Assembly: GCA_946479825.1 (NCBI GenBank)
Contig: CAMLHU010000081.1
Span: forward strand, 1-8,643
Direction: 5' to 3'
Length of the DNA stretch: 8,643 nucleotides
Source of the DNA: an uncultured Gemmatimonadota bacterium
GTDB taxonomy: Bacteria > Gemmatimonadota > Gemmatimonadetes > Gemmatimonadales > GWC2-71-9
Of this stretch, positions 1 to 6,600 are shown in pieces. A program made the translations under genes and the position numbers. The notes under the pieces were generated by a model. It did no database searches. It was not told the origin of the DNA and worked only from the letters and a program-made list of their open reading frames with translations. Every line of letters begins with the position of its first letter. Positions within the stretch are counted from its first letter, which is position 1.

Positions 1-1
1 C

Positions 2-73
2 TACACGTTCAGCGACAGCTTCACCGGTTGGGCGGGCCGCTTCCACACGCCGTACGGCTACTGGAACAACGCG
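2..73 (+). pseudogene. possible fragment of an outer-membrane beta-barrel protein
   Basis: The second plus-strand frame reads as convincing protein for about 24 codons. It is rich in aromatic and Gly/Asn residues, with the core GRFHTPYGYWN, which resembles strands of bacterial outer-membrane barrel or porin-like proteins. After codon 71-73 the composition changes to Arg/Pro/Ala-rich shadow sequence, and the frame stops at TGA 107-109. The change falls where the opposite-strand aminotransferase loses its family sequence. I infer that this is the inner end of a gene lying left of the window, broken at a junction. The fragment is short and the family resemblance is from memory, so a chance reading is possible. 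Confidence 0.35.
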
Positions 74-942
74 CCGACCGCGCGCCGCACCCCTTCGGCC
101 AGGCGATGATGGCGCGCGACGACGGCCGGGAGCCCTTCCTCGTCGAGGAGCATCCGGAGCGATTCGCGGAGCGCGCGGAGCATCGGCGCGGACGGGGTGT
201 AGGGGAAGTAGCCCTGGTCGTTGGCCGCGGCCTGGTCGGCGAAGTCGAAGTACGCGCGGCGCGAACGCGCGCCCGGCCCGGCGGCGAGCGCGCGCTCCGA
301 GGCACACACGATGGCCAGCCCCGCCGGGAGCATCAGTCCCTTCTGCGAGCCGGTCACCGCCACGTCCACGCCCCACTCGTCCATCCGGAAGTCGAGGCTG
401 GCGATGGAGCTCACCCCGTCCACCATCAGGAGCGCCGGGTGGCCCGCCTCGCGGATGGCGGCGCCGACCGCGGCGAGGTCGCTGGTGACGCCGGTGGCGG
501 TCTCGTTGTGGACGACGAGCAGCGCCTTGATGGCGTGCGCGGCATCGCCCCGGAGCGCCTCGGCGATCCGCTCCACCGGCGCGCCGGTCCCCCACTCGCC
601 GTCGAGCACTTCCACCTCGAAGCCGAGCCTCCGGGCGAGCTCGATCCAGAGATGGCTGAACTGGCCGTACCTCGGCGCGAGCACCCGGCCGCCAGGCGAG
701 AGGGTGTTGGTGAGGGCGGCCTCCCACCCACCGGTGCCGGTGCCGGGAAAGACGAACGGCCGCCCGGCGGAGGTGCCGAAGAGCCGCCGCAGCGCTGGGG
801 CGAGCTCGCGCCAGAGCGCGGGGAACGCGCTCGAGCGGTGATCTTCCATCGCCACGTGAAGGGCGTTCAGGATCCGGTCGGGGACGTTGGTCGGACCGGG
901 AACGAAGAGAAAATGTCGGCCAGGCATCGGCGCAGGTCGCAT
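58..942 (-). CDS. class V aminotransferase (serine/alanine-glyoxylate type), C-terminally truncated
   Basis: PLP-dependent enzyme of the serine-glyoxylate/alanine-glyoxylate aminotransferase family. Family knowledge: it moves an amino group from serine or alanine to glyoxylate, giving glycine plus hydroxypyruvate or pyruvate, in the cytosol. Visible marks are the N-terminal GPTNVP motif (residues 16-21), a Gly-rich cofactor loop GTGTGGWEAA (67-76), HNETATG (145-151), the aspartate of VDGVSS (D175) that would contact the pyridine nitrogen, and the Schiff-base lysine in GSQKG (K201). The product is only 294 residues, against about 380-400 for the family. It stops right after LAEGVRRAVGA, where relatives continue with a Trp-Gly-Leu-type segment and a C-terminal domain holding a substrate-binding arginine. 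It may therefore be inactive. ATG 942 is the longest start; ATG 927 (MPGRHF) is an alternative, and neither has a clear Shine-Dalgarno. Divergent from the glycerate kinase gene. Serine versus alanine specificity cannot be read from the sequence. Confidence 0.85.
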   Translation of the reverse strand: MRPAPMPGRHFLFVPGPTNVPDRILNALHVAMEDHRSSAFPALWRELAPALRRLFGTSAGRPFVFPGTGTGGWEAALTNTLSPGGRVLAPRYGQFSHLWIELARRLGFEVEVLDGEWGTGAPVERIAEALRGDAAHAIKALLVVHNETATGVTSDLAAVGAAIREAGHPALLMVDGVSSIASLDFRMDEWGVDVAVTGSQKGLMLPAGLAIVCASERALAAGPGARSRRAYFDFADQAAANDQGYFPYTPSAPMLRALRESLRMLLDEEGLPAVVARHHRLAEGVRRAVGALFQ

Positions 943-996
943 GGGAACGAGGAAGTCGGTAACTTGGACGGTGAACGGTCAAAAGTGAATGGTGCA
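943..996. promoter_or_regulatory. divergent intergenic region between aminotransferase and glycerate kinase genes
   Basis: These 54 bp separate two outward-facing genes and must hold control signals for both unless they are read through from outside. The right half (about 961-996) is clearly richer in A and T than its surroundings. On the minus strand a TTGACC box (974-979) resembles a -35 element, but no good -10 box lies at the right distance. On the plus strand TTGGAC (964-969) is a weak -35 candidate. I cannot place a promoter confidently. Confidence 0.3.
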
Positions 997-2331
997 ATGA
1001 CCAATCCCACGGGCGCTCCGCGGGACAACATGCGGGCCATCGCCGCCGCGGCCCTCGACGCCGTGGCGCCGGGACCGGCCCTTCGCGCGGCGCTCGGGCG
1101 TCTCCCCGCCCCACCGACCCGTGCGCCCCACCTGCTGGCGATCGGCAAGGCGTCGGTGGCAATGGCGCAGGCGGCCGTCGCGGCGTTGGCCGAGTGGAAG
1201 CTCGAGCCGGCCGGCGGCGTGGTCATCGCCCCGGAAAGCGCGCCACCGCCGCATCCCTCCCTCAAGATGGCCGTGGGCGACCACCCCGCGCCGGGCGCCG
1301 GCTCGCGCGCGGCGGCGCTCGCCCTCGGCACCGCCGTGCACGCCGTCGGGCGCGGCGACGAGGCCTGGGTGCTCCTCTCCGGCGGGACCACCAGCCTCAT
1401 CGCGGCACCGATCGAGGGGATCCCGGAAGCCGATTTCGAGTGGCTCTACGCCCGGCTGCTCCGCTGCGGCCTCGACATCCACGCGATGAACCGGATCCGG
1501 AAGCGGTTCTCCCGCTGGGCCGCGGGGCGGCTGGCCGCGGCGCTCGACGGCGCCGCGATCCGGCTGTTCGTCATCTCCGACGTCGTGGGCGACGACCTGC
1601 TCTCGGTCGGCTCCGGCCCCTGCGCTCCCGACCCCACCACCGCGCTCGACATCCGCCGCGCGCTTGAGGCCACGCCGCTCTGGTCCGAGCTTCCGGACTC
1701 GATCCGGGCGCACCTCGACGGCGTGGCCGCCGGCCGGATCCCGGAGACGCCCAAGCCCGAGGCGCCGGTGTTCGACGCGGTCACCGGCGAGATCATCTCG
1801 AGCAACCGCGCCGCCGTGCTGGGCGCGGCGCGCAAGGCGGAGGAGCTTGGCTTCGCGACGGTGGTGAACAGCAAGCCGCTCATCGGCGAGGCGGCGGAGG
1901 CGGGACGGCGGGTGGCCGAATGGATCCTCACCCGGCCGCCGCTCGCGCGGACCCCGGGCGCCCGGCCCTGGTGCATGGTCTGGGGAGGCGAAACGATCGT
2001 GACCCTGCGCGACGCCCACGGGCTCGGCGGCCGCTGCCAGGAGCTGGCGCTCGCGGCGGCGGAGCGGCTGGCCGGCGCCGAGGCGACCCGGCCCGGGCTC
2101 CGGTTGCTGGCGCTCGGCACCGACGGCCGCGACGGGCCCACCGACGCCGCCGGCGCCGTGGTGGACGGCAAGACCTGGGAGGCGGTCCGCGCGGCCGGGA
2201 TCGACCCCCAGCGCGCCCTCGCCGAACACGACGCCTACCCGGCGCTCGACGCCGCCGGGGCGCTCGTGCGGCTCGGCCTCACCGGGACCAACGTGATGGA
2301 TGTCGTGATCGCCCTGGAGCTGCCGGCCTAG
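997..2331 (+). CDS. glycerate 2-kinase (MOFRL family)
   Basis: Phosphorylates D-glycerate at C2 with ATP to 2-phosphoglycerate, feeding serine/glyoxylate carbon into lower glycolysis. Older annotations call this family hydroxypyruvate reductase (TtuD). The 444-residue product has the family's usual length. Visible marks are AIGKAS with the likely catalytic lysine (K51), SGGTTSL (128-134), SDVVGDD (194-200), GSGPCAPD (205-212), GGETIVTL (330-337), GRCQEL (345-350, where relatives usually have Asn instead of Cys), the MOFRL-domain hallmark GTDGRDGPTDAAGAVVD (374-390) and GTNVMDV (430-436). ATG 997 is chosen because the family N-terminus starts within about 20 residues of it; in-frame GTG 985 and ATG 1030 are alternatives, and none has a clear Shine-Dalgarno. 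The frame stays open leftward to about base 28, but that stretch is antisense to the aminotransferase. The divergent neighbour would supply hydroxypyruvate, so the pair suggests one pathway, with the reductase encoded elsewhere. Confidence 0.93.
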   Translation: MTNPTGAPRDNMRAIAAAALDAVAPGPALRAALGRLPAPPTRAPHLLAIGKASVAMAQAAVAALAEWKLEPAGGVVIAPESAPPPHPSLKMAVGDHPAPGAGSRAAALALGTAVHAVGRGDEAWVLLSGGTTSLIAAPIEGIPEADFEWLYARLLRCGLDIHAMNRIRKRFSRWAAGRLAAALDGAAIRLFVISDVVGDDLLSVGSGPCAPDPTTALDIRRALEATPLWSELPDSIRAHLDGVAAGRIPETPKPEAPVFDAVTGEIISSNRAAVLGAARKAEELGFATVVNSKPLIGEAAEAGRRVAEWILTRPPLARTPGARPWCMVWGGETIVTLRDAHGLGGRCQELALAAAERLAGAEATRPGLRLLALGTDGRDGPTDAAGAVVDGKTWEAVRAAGIDPQRALAEHDAYPALDAAGALVRLGLTGTNVMDVVIALELPA

Positions 2332-2350
2332 CGCCCGCCCACGCGGGGCT
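2330..2350. terminator. possible bidirectional hairpin between convergent stop codons
   Basis: A stem CCCGC/GCGGG with a four-base CCAC loop lies between the stop of the glycerate kinase gene and the stop of the MacB-like permease gene. With one bulged G it extends by AGC/GCT into both stop codons. No T-run follows on either strand, so intrinsic termination would be weak. It is the only candidate in the 17-bp gap. Confidence 0.25.
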
Positions 2351-3599
2351 ACTCGTAGCGGATGGCCTCGATCGGCGCGAGACGCGCCGCCCGGAGCGCC
2401 GGGTAGAGCCCGAACCCCACCCCCACCACCACCGCCGACCCCGCCGCCACCAGTACCGTCGCGCCGCTCACGGCCGCGTACACGTGCGCGTGGGTGAACG
2501 CCCGCATCACTCCCGTGGCCAGGTACGCGATCGCGATGCCGAGCGCCGCGCCAGCAACGCTGCCGGCGCCGGTGATCGCCACCGACTCCGCCAGGAACTG
2601 CGCCAGCACGTCGCGCTGGCGGGCGCCCAGCGACTTCCGCACGCCGATCTCCCGGGTGCGCTCGGCCACCGAGGCCAGCAGCACGTTCATGATCCCGACA
2701 CCGCCCACGAGAAGGGAGATCCCCGTGATGGCGCCCATCAGCAGCTTGAAGATGAGGATCGCCTGGCGGGTCTGTTCCACCCGGGCCTCGCGCGAGCCGA
2801 CCGCCGCGCGCTCCGTCCAGTCGGGACCGTAGCGCGTCGCCATCCACCGCTCCACCGCCGTACGCACCTGCGGCACCTGCTCCACCTGCGCCGCCTTGAT
2901 CAGCAGGATCGGGGTGAACGGCACCGGGCTCGGCGCGAACATCGCGCGCGCGAGCGGGAACGGCACGTCAGCGGTCAGCGCGTCCTCGGGCGCCCGCGGC
3001 GGCAGCACTCCGACCACCCGCCGGGACTGCCCGCCGATCGTCACCGATGCGCCGAGCGCTGCGGCCGCGTCGCGCCCGGCGGCGAGCGCCACCGCCAGTG
3101 CGTGCGACACCACGGCCACCGGCGCCGCCGACTCGAGCTCGGACGCGGTGAAGTCACGGCCGGCCGCGAGCGGGAGACCGGCCTGCGCCGGCAGGCGTCC
3201 GGTGACCATCACGGCGCGAGGCGCCGCCTGTCCCGGGACCTCGGCCAGTCCCACCCCGCGCACGAGCAGCAGCACGCCGGCGACGTCCGGGAGCGTCCGC
3301 GCCGCGGCGGCGTCGGCCACGCCGAATACCGGGTAGTCGGCGCGGGCGATCGCCTGCCCGTCGACCACTCGCGTGGTAAGCGGCTCGACCTTGATCGTCG
3401 CAAGGTCGGTGGTCTGGTCGATCTGGCTCCGAGCGTACGCTTCGAACCCGTCGCCCAGCGCGAGCACGGAGACGAGCGCCGCCACTCCCATCACGATGCC
3501 GAGGATGGAGAGCGCCGAGCGGAGCGGATTGTGGCGGAGGGCGCCGAGACCTTCGACGAGCGACTGGACGACGAGCGTGGTGGACGGGGCGCGTTGCAT
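2349..3599 (-). CDS. MacB/FtsX-like ABC transporter permease
   Basis: Inner-membrane permease of the MacB/LolC/FtsX type (type VII ABC superfamily), which couples ATP hydrolysis in a partner ATPase to movement of its periplasmic domain rather than forming a classic channel. The 416-residue product shows the standard order: TM1 at about 28-48 (after LRHNPLRSALSILGI), a large periplasmic MacB_PCD domain (about 50-275), then the FtsX core with TM2 (about 281-308), TM3 (338-360) and TM4 (374-400). The cytoplasmic signature GIMNVLLASVAERTREIGVR (302-321) and the C-terminal RAARLAPIEAIRYE are typical of MacB. ATG 3599 is chosen because the protein resembles the family from there on; the frame is open further upstream only as a shadow of the ATP-grasp gene. 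No Shine-Dalgarno is evident. It is the last gene of the operon, 32 bp after the ATP-grasp stop. No MacB-type ATPase or MacA-like adaptor lies in the window, so its partner is unknown. Confidence 0.92.
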   Translation of the reverse strand: MQRAPSTTLVVQSLVEGLGALRHNPLRSALSILGIVMGVAALVSVLALGDGFEAYARSQIDQTTDLATIKVEPLTTRVVDGQAIARADYPVFGVADAAAARTLPDVAGVLLLVRGVGLAEVPGQAAPRAVMVTGRLPAQAGLPLAAGRDFTASELESAAPVAVVSHALAVALAAGRDAAAALGASVTIGGQSRRVVGVLPPRAPEDALTADVPFPLARAMFAPSPVPFTPILLIKAAQVEQVPQVRTAVERWMATRYGPDWTERAAVGSREARVEQTRQAILIFKLLMGAITGISLLVGGVGIMNVLLASVAERTREIGVRKSLGARQRDVLAQFLAESVAITGAGSVAGAALGIAIAYLATGVMRAFTHAHVYAAVSGATVLVAAGSAVVVGVGFGLYPALRAARLAPIEAIRYE

Positions 3600-3631
3600 G
3601 GCCGGACTACGGCCGCGCCCTGGCCGAGGTT

Positions 3632-4507
3632 TCACTTCGAATCGTGTCGGACTGCTGCCAACACCGCGTCGGCGAACCGCTCCGCCGCGCCGGTGGCGTG
3701 CCCCAGGAAGAGGTCGGGCTCGAGCACCTCGAGCTCCATCAGCCAGAGTTCCCCACCGACATCGAGCCCGTCCACCCGGGCATAGAGCAGGTCGTGGTCC
3801 ACCGCGTCGAGGACCTTCCGGGCCTGCGTCAGGAGTTCCGGCGACGGCGTGGCCGGCTCGGTGGTGCCGCCGTGGTCCACCTGGACCCGGAAGTCGCCGA
3901 CGGCAGGGCGCTTGACGACCGCGTGGCTGAAGCGCTTGCGGAAGAAGATCAGCGACCACTCCCCTTCGGTGCGGATCTCGGGCATGAAGCGCTGGATCAT
4001 GAGCCCGCTCTGCGCCAGCAGGGGTGCGAGGCGGGCCTGGTCGGCGCCGGCCTGCAGCGGCGAGGTGACCCAGGTGTTCGCCGCGCCGGCCGAGACGGTG
4101 GGCTTCACCACCGCGTGCTCCCAGCGGCGCTCGCGCAGCACCCGGCCAAGCTCGGCCGTGGCCCCCTGATCCACCCAGTGGGTGGGGACCAGCGTGACGC
4201 CCCGGCGCTCGAGCTCACGGAGATAGACCTTGTCGAGGTTCCACCGCAGCACGGCGGTGGGGTTCTCGACCACCGCTTCAGCCTCATCCAGCCGGTCGAG
4301 CCACGCGGCGAAGTCGGCCTGGTGGCGGAAATAATCCCACGGCGACCGGATGATGACCCGGTCGAACTCCCCCCACTCGACGCTCCGGTCGTTCCAGATG
4401 GCCGGAGTCACCCGGACCCCGCGCGCCTGCAGCGCTTCCGCGGCGCGCCGGTCGCTCGGCGTGAGGTCGGGCCACGCCTCGCAGGTCGCGAAGGCCAGGT
4501 GGGTCAT
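3632..4507 (-). CDS. ATP-grasp domain protein (RimK/DcsG-like)
   Basis: A 291-residue soluble protein with the ATP-grasp fold. Family knowledge: these enzymes activate a carboxylate as acyl phosphate and join it to an amine or other nucleophile. The closest look-alikes I recognise are glutathione synthase/RimK-type proteins and DcsG, the ring-closing enzyme of D-cycloserine synthesis. Visible marks are the N-terminal pre-ATP-grasp region with IIRSPWDYF (52-60), ENPTAVLRWNLDKVYL (81-96), the nucleotide-binding lysine in VVKPTVSAGA (K135), QRFMPEI (172-178), and a metal-binding pattern LMELEVLEPDLFL (256-268, E258 and E260). ATG 4507 is well supported: AAGGTG (4515-4520) lies seven bases upstream as a Shine-Dalgarno inside the last codons of the DUF1634 gene, four bases separating stop and start, which suggests translational coupling. 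Its substrate cannot be told; cycloserine synthesis is not implied, since no other dcs-like gene is present. Confidence 0.88.
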   Translation of the reverse strand: MTHLAFATCEAWPDLTPSDRRAAEALQARGVRVTPAIWNDRSVEWGEFDRVIIRSPWDYFRHQADFAAWLDRLDEAEAVVENPTAVLRWNLDKVYLRELERRGVTLVPTHWVDQGATAELGRVLRERRWEHAVVKPTVSAGAANTWVTSPLQAGADQARLAPLLAQSGLMIQRFMPEIRTEGEWSLIFFRKRFSHAVVKRPAVGDFRVQVDHGGTTEPATPSPELLTQARKVLDAVDHDLLYARVDGLDVGGELWLMELEVLEPDLFLGHATGAAERFADAVLAAVRHDSK

Positions 4508-4511
4508 CGGG

Positions 4512-4895
4512 TCACACCTTGCCGCCGGCCAAGCCGTACATCAGGAGCACGAGCACCAGCGCCGTGACGACCACATAGGTCCGGTCGCGCTCGCGGGCGA
4601 AGCCGACCAGGGAGAGGCCCACCCGGACGATCGGGGTGGCGATCAGGAGCGCGACGCCGAGCTCCATCACGCCGAGCGGGTCGCCGGCCGCCACCCGGCT
4701 GAGGATGCCCGGGACGCCGGTCGCCGCGTCGCCGGTGAAGCGGCGGAAGTCCGCGATCACGAGTCCGTGGGACATCAGGTTGACGCCGGCGCCGACGAGC
4801 GCCACCGCGGCCGCCGTGAAGACGCCCCAGCGGAGCACGTTCCCGATGATGAGCTCCATCGGGTCGTGGCCTTCGAGCTGGCGGTGATCGGTCAT
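4512..4895 (-). CDS. DUF1634 family small membrane protein
   Basis: A 127-residue integral membrane protein with three predicted membrane segments (about 23-41, 74-97 and 106-124) separated by a loop that includes GDAATGVPGI. Size, topology and the LRWGV start of TM1 match the DUF1634 family, which is known mainly as the genomic partner of TauE/SafE exporters and has no settled biochemical role. That partnership is present here: its ATG overlaps the exporter's TGA in an ATGA arrangement (4892-4895), with a G-rich stretch just upstream as ribosome site. I infer that it forms a complex with, or modulates, the exporter. ATG 4895 is the only sensible start for translational coupling, though M13 (DPMELIIGN) could also serve. 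Confidence 0.88.
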   Translation of the reverse strand: MTDHRQLEGHDPMELIIGNVLRWGVFTAAAVALVGAGVNLMSHGLVIADFRRFTGDAATGVPGILSRVAAGDPLGVMELGVALLIATPIVRVGLSLVGFARERDRTYVVVTALVLVLLMYGLAGGKV

Positions 4896-5788
4896 ATGGC
4901 CCCCGTGAGCGCCTTGTAAAGCATCTGGACCGCCAAAACGACCATCACCACGGTGAAGAGCGTCCGCAGATGACGGACCTTGGCCACGGTGAGGAGCCGG
5001 GCCCCGACGAGCGCCCCGGTGAGGACGCCGAGCATCACCGGCACCGCCACGACCGGGGCGATGTAGCCACGGTGGAGGTACACCCCCGCGCTCGCCGCGG
5101 CGGTGACGCCGATCATGAAGTTGCTGGTCGTGGTGGAGACCTTGAACGGCAGGCGCATCGCCTGGTCCATCGCGAGCACCTTGACCACCCCCGACCCGAT
5201 GCCGAGGAGCCCCGACAGGACGCCGGCCACGACCATCAGGCCGAATCCGGCCGGCACGTTCTGGACCGTGTAGTGGCGGGGTCCCTCGGGGGTCGGGAAC
5301 GTCGAATTGAGGCGAAGCCGGGTGGCCAGCGGATGGGCCGGCGCGTCGCTGCCGTGGTCCGGATGGGGCCGCAGCGAATTGATGCTGGTCCAGATGAGGA
5401 TGCCGGCGAAGATGATCGCGATGGCGCTGGTGGAGACCACGCCGGCCAGGTACGCCCCGACCAGCGCTCCGAAGACGGTCCCGACCTCGAGGAGCATCCC
5501 GATGCGGATGTTGGTATAGCCCTCGCGGACGTACGCGGCCGCCGCGCCGGACGAGGTCGCGATGACCGAGACCAGCGACGCGCCGATGGCGTAGCGGATG
5601 TCCACGCCGAACCCGAGCGTCAGGAGCGGGACGATGATGATCCCGCCGCCCAGGCCCGTGAGGGCGCCGAGAAGCCCGGCCAGGACCGAACCGGCGGCGA
5701 GGAGGAGGGTGAAGACCAGGACCGTCACGCGGGCGGGATCCGGGGTGAATGAGCGCTCAAGATAGCGGGGTCCGGTCCCCCGCTCCAC
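4892..5788 (-). CDS. TauE/SafE family anion (sulfite/sulfonate) exporter-like permease
   Basis: Inner-membrane transporter of the TauE/SafE family (formerly DUF81), generally linked to export of sulfite, sulfoacetate or other small organic anions. The product is about 298 residues, with some eight hydrophobic segments in two related halves. Each half opens with the family's glycine-rich hairpin: GALTGLGGG (41-49) in the first and LSGLLGIGSG (191-200) in the second. The halves are joined by a hydrophilic loop (about 139-178). GTG 5788 is chosen because it lies six bases after the ABC-2 permease stop. A second in-frame GTG at 5728 starts directly at TM1 and would remove 20 polar residues; neither has a clear Shine-Dalgarno. 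The DUF1634 gene overlaps the 3' end by four bases. The sequence does not define the substrate, and no sulfur-metabolism gene is nearby. Confidence 0.9.
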   Translation of the reverse strand: MERGTGPRYLERSFTPDPARVTVLVFTLLLAAGSVLAGLLGALTGLGGGIIIVPLLTLGFGVDIRYAIGASLVSVIATSSGAAAAYVREGYTNIRIGMLLEVGTVFGALVGAYLAGVVSTSAIAIIFAGILIWTSINSLRPHPDHGSDAPAHPLATRLRLNSTFPTPEGPRHYTVQNVPAGFGLMVVAGVLSGLLGIGSGVVKVLAMDQAMRLPFKVSTTTSNFMIGVTAAASAGVYLHRGYIAPVVAVPVMLGVLTGALVGARLLTVAKVRHLRTLFTVVMVVLAVQMLYKALTGAI

Positions 5789-5794
5789 CGGCGC

Positions 5795-6598
5795 TCAGCT
5801 CACGCTCTCCGCGCTGTACCGGGCCAGGAGCCCGGTCCGGACCACGTGGCGGTGGACCGCGGCGAAGGTGGCCGTCGCGAGGCCCAGGTAGCCGACGGCC
5901 AGCGCCGCGCCGATGGCGAGCCCGACCGGGTCGGCCGGCCCGCCGCGCATCACCGCCCGCATCCCCTCGAACACCCACGACGCCGGCAGCATCCGCGCCA
6001 CCACCTGCATCCAGACCGGGAGGGTGATCACCGGATAGAACACGCAGGCAAAGGGCGCCACCATCGCCGGGATCGGCCAGACGAACCACTCCGCGGCGGG
6101 GCCGACGCCGAGCACCAGCGCCGCGGCCACGATGCCGAGCGCGATGCCGAAGAGGAACAGCACCAGCAGGAACGGCGCGAGCGCCACCCCGATCGAGAGC
6201 AGCGAGAAGCCGAACACGCCGTAGGCCACGAGCAGCATCACCAGGAGCCCGATGGCGCTCGTCACCACGCTCGAGAGGACGAACCCGCCGAGGTATTCGG
6301 ACATCCGGAGCGGCGTGGCGAAGACGTTGAGGAAGTTCCGGGACCAGACGTCCTCGAAGAACGCCATCGTGACGCCCTGCATCACCCGGGTCAGGAAATC
6401 CCAGAGCAGCACGGCGCCCAGCAGCGCGGTGACGATCCGGCCCGGGCCGCCGAGCGCGCCGCCCAGGTACTTGGTGATGAAACCCCACAGGACGATGTCG
6501 ATGGCCACCCAGAGGAAGAGCGGGACCACCCGGGCCGCGCTGCCGCGGATCAGGTAGTACTGCCGCAGGGCGACGGCGAACACGCGACGCGGACGCAC
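5795..6598 (-). CDS. ABC-2 type transporter permease
   Basis: Membrane subunit of an ABC-2 exporter, 267 residues with six predicted membrane segments: about 26-46, 56-72, 106-128, 138-165, 175-197 and 225-247. An amphipathic N-terminal lead (RRVFAVALRQYYLIRG) precedes TM1, and a cytoplasmic loop with FFEDVWSRNFLNVFATPLR (80-98) is the usual site for contact with the ATPase. GTG 6598 is strongly supported: a GGGGAGG Shine-Dalgarno inside the last codons of the ATPase gene is well spaced, and the start lies two bases after the ATPase TGA, so translation is probably coupled. The open frame continues upstream to 6952 only as a shadow of the ATPase gene. Together the two genes should form a homodimeric exporter of unknown cargo; lipids, polysaccharides, drugs and peptides are all handled by this class. 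Confidence 0.92.
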   Translation of the reverse strand: MRPRRVFAVALRQYYLIRGSAARVVPLFLWVAIDIVLWGFITKYLGGALGGPGRIVTALLGAVLLWDFLTRVMQGVTMAFFEDVWSRNFLNVFATPLRMSEYLGGFVLSSVVTSAIGLLVMLLVAYGVFGFSLLSIGVALAPFLLVLFLFGIALGIVAAALVLGVGPAAEWFVWPIPAMVAPFACVFYPVITLPVWMQVVARMLPASWVFEGMRAVMRGGPADPVGLAIGAALAVGYLGLATATFAAVHRHVVRTGLLARYSAESVS

Positions 6599-6600
6599 GG

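Noticed and set aside
28..996. Plus-strand open frame continuing upstream of the glycerate kinase start
   Set aside because: It is antisense to the conserved aminotransferase, rich in Arg/Gly/Pro/His and shows no family features; the kinase similarity begins only after 997.
979..2847. A 622-codon minus-strand open frame across the glycerate kinase gene
   Set aside because: Composition is Gly/Arg/Asp-rich with no recognisable motif; the plus-strand kinase motifs are unmistakable, so this is a high-GC shadow.
1920..3785. A 621-codon plus-strand open frame spanning the kinase 3' end and the MacB-like permease
   Set aside because: It overlaps two well-supported genes in other frames and is Arg/His/Pro-rich low-complexity sequence.
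3600..3959. N-terminal extension of the MacB-like permease frame
   Set aside because: About 120 Arg/Gly/Pro-rich codons overlapping the ATP-grasp gene; the family N-terminus starts at ATG 3599.
3632..4507. A D-cycloserine biosynthesis locus based on DcsG resemblance
   Set aside because: None of the other pathway genes (ureidoserine synthesis, epimerase) is present, and ATP-grasp resemblance alone does not fix the substrate.
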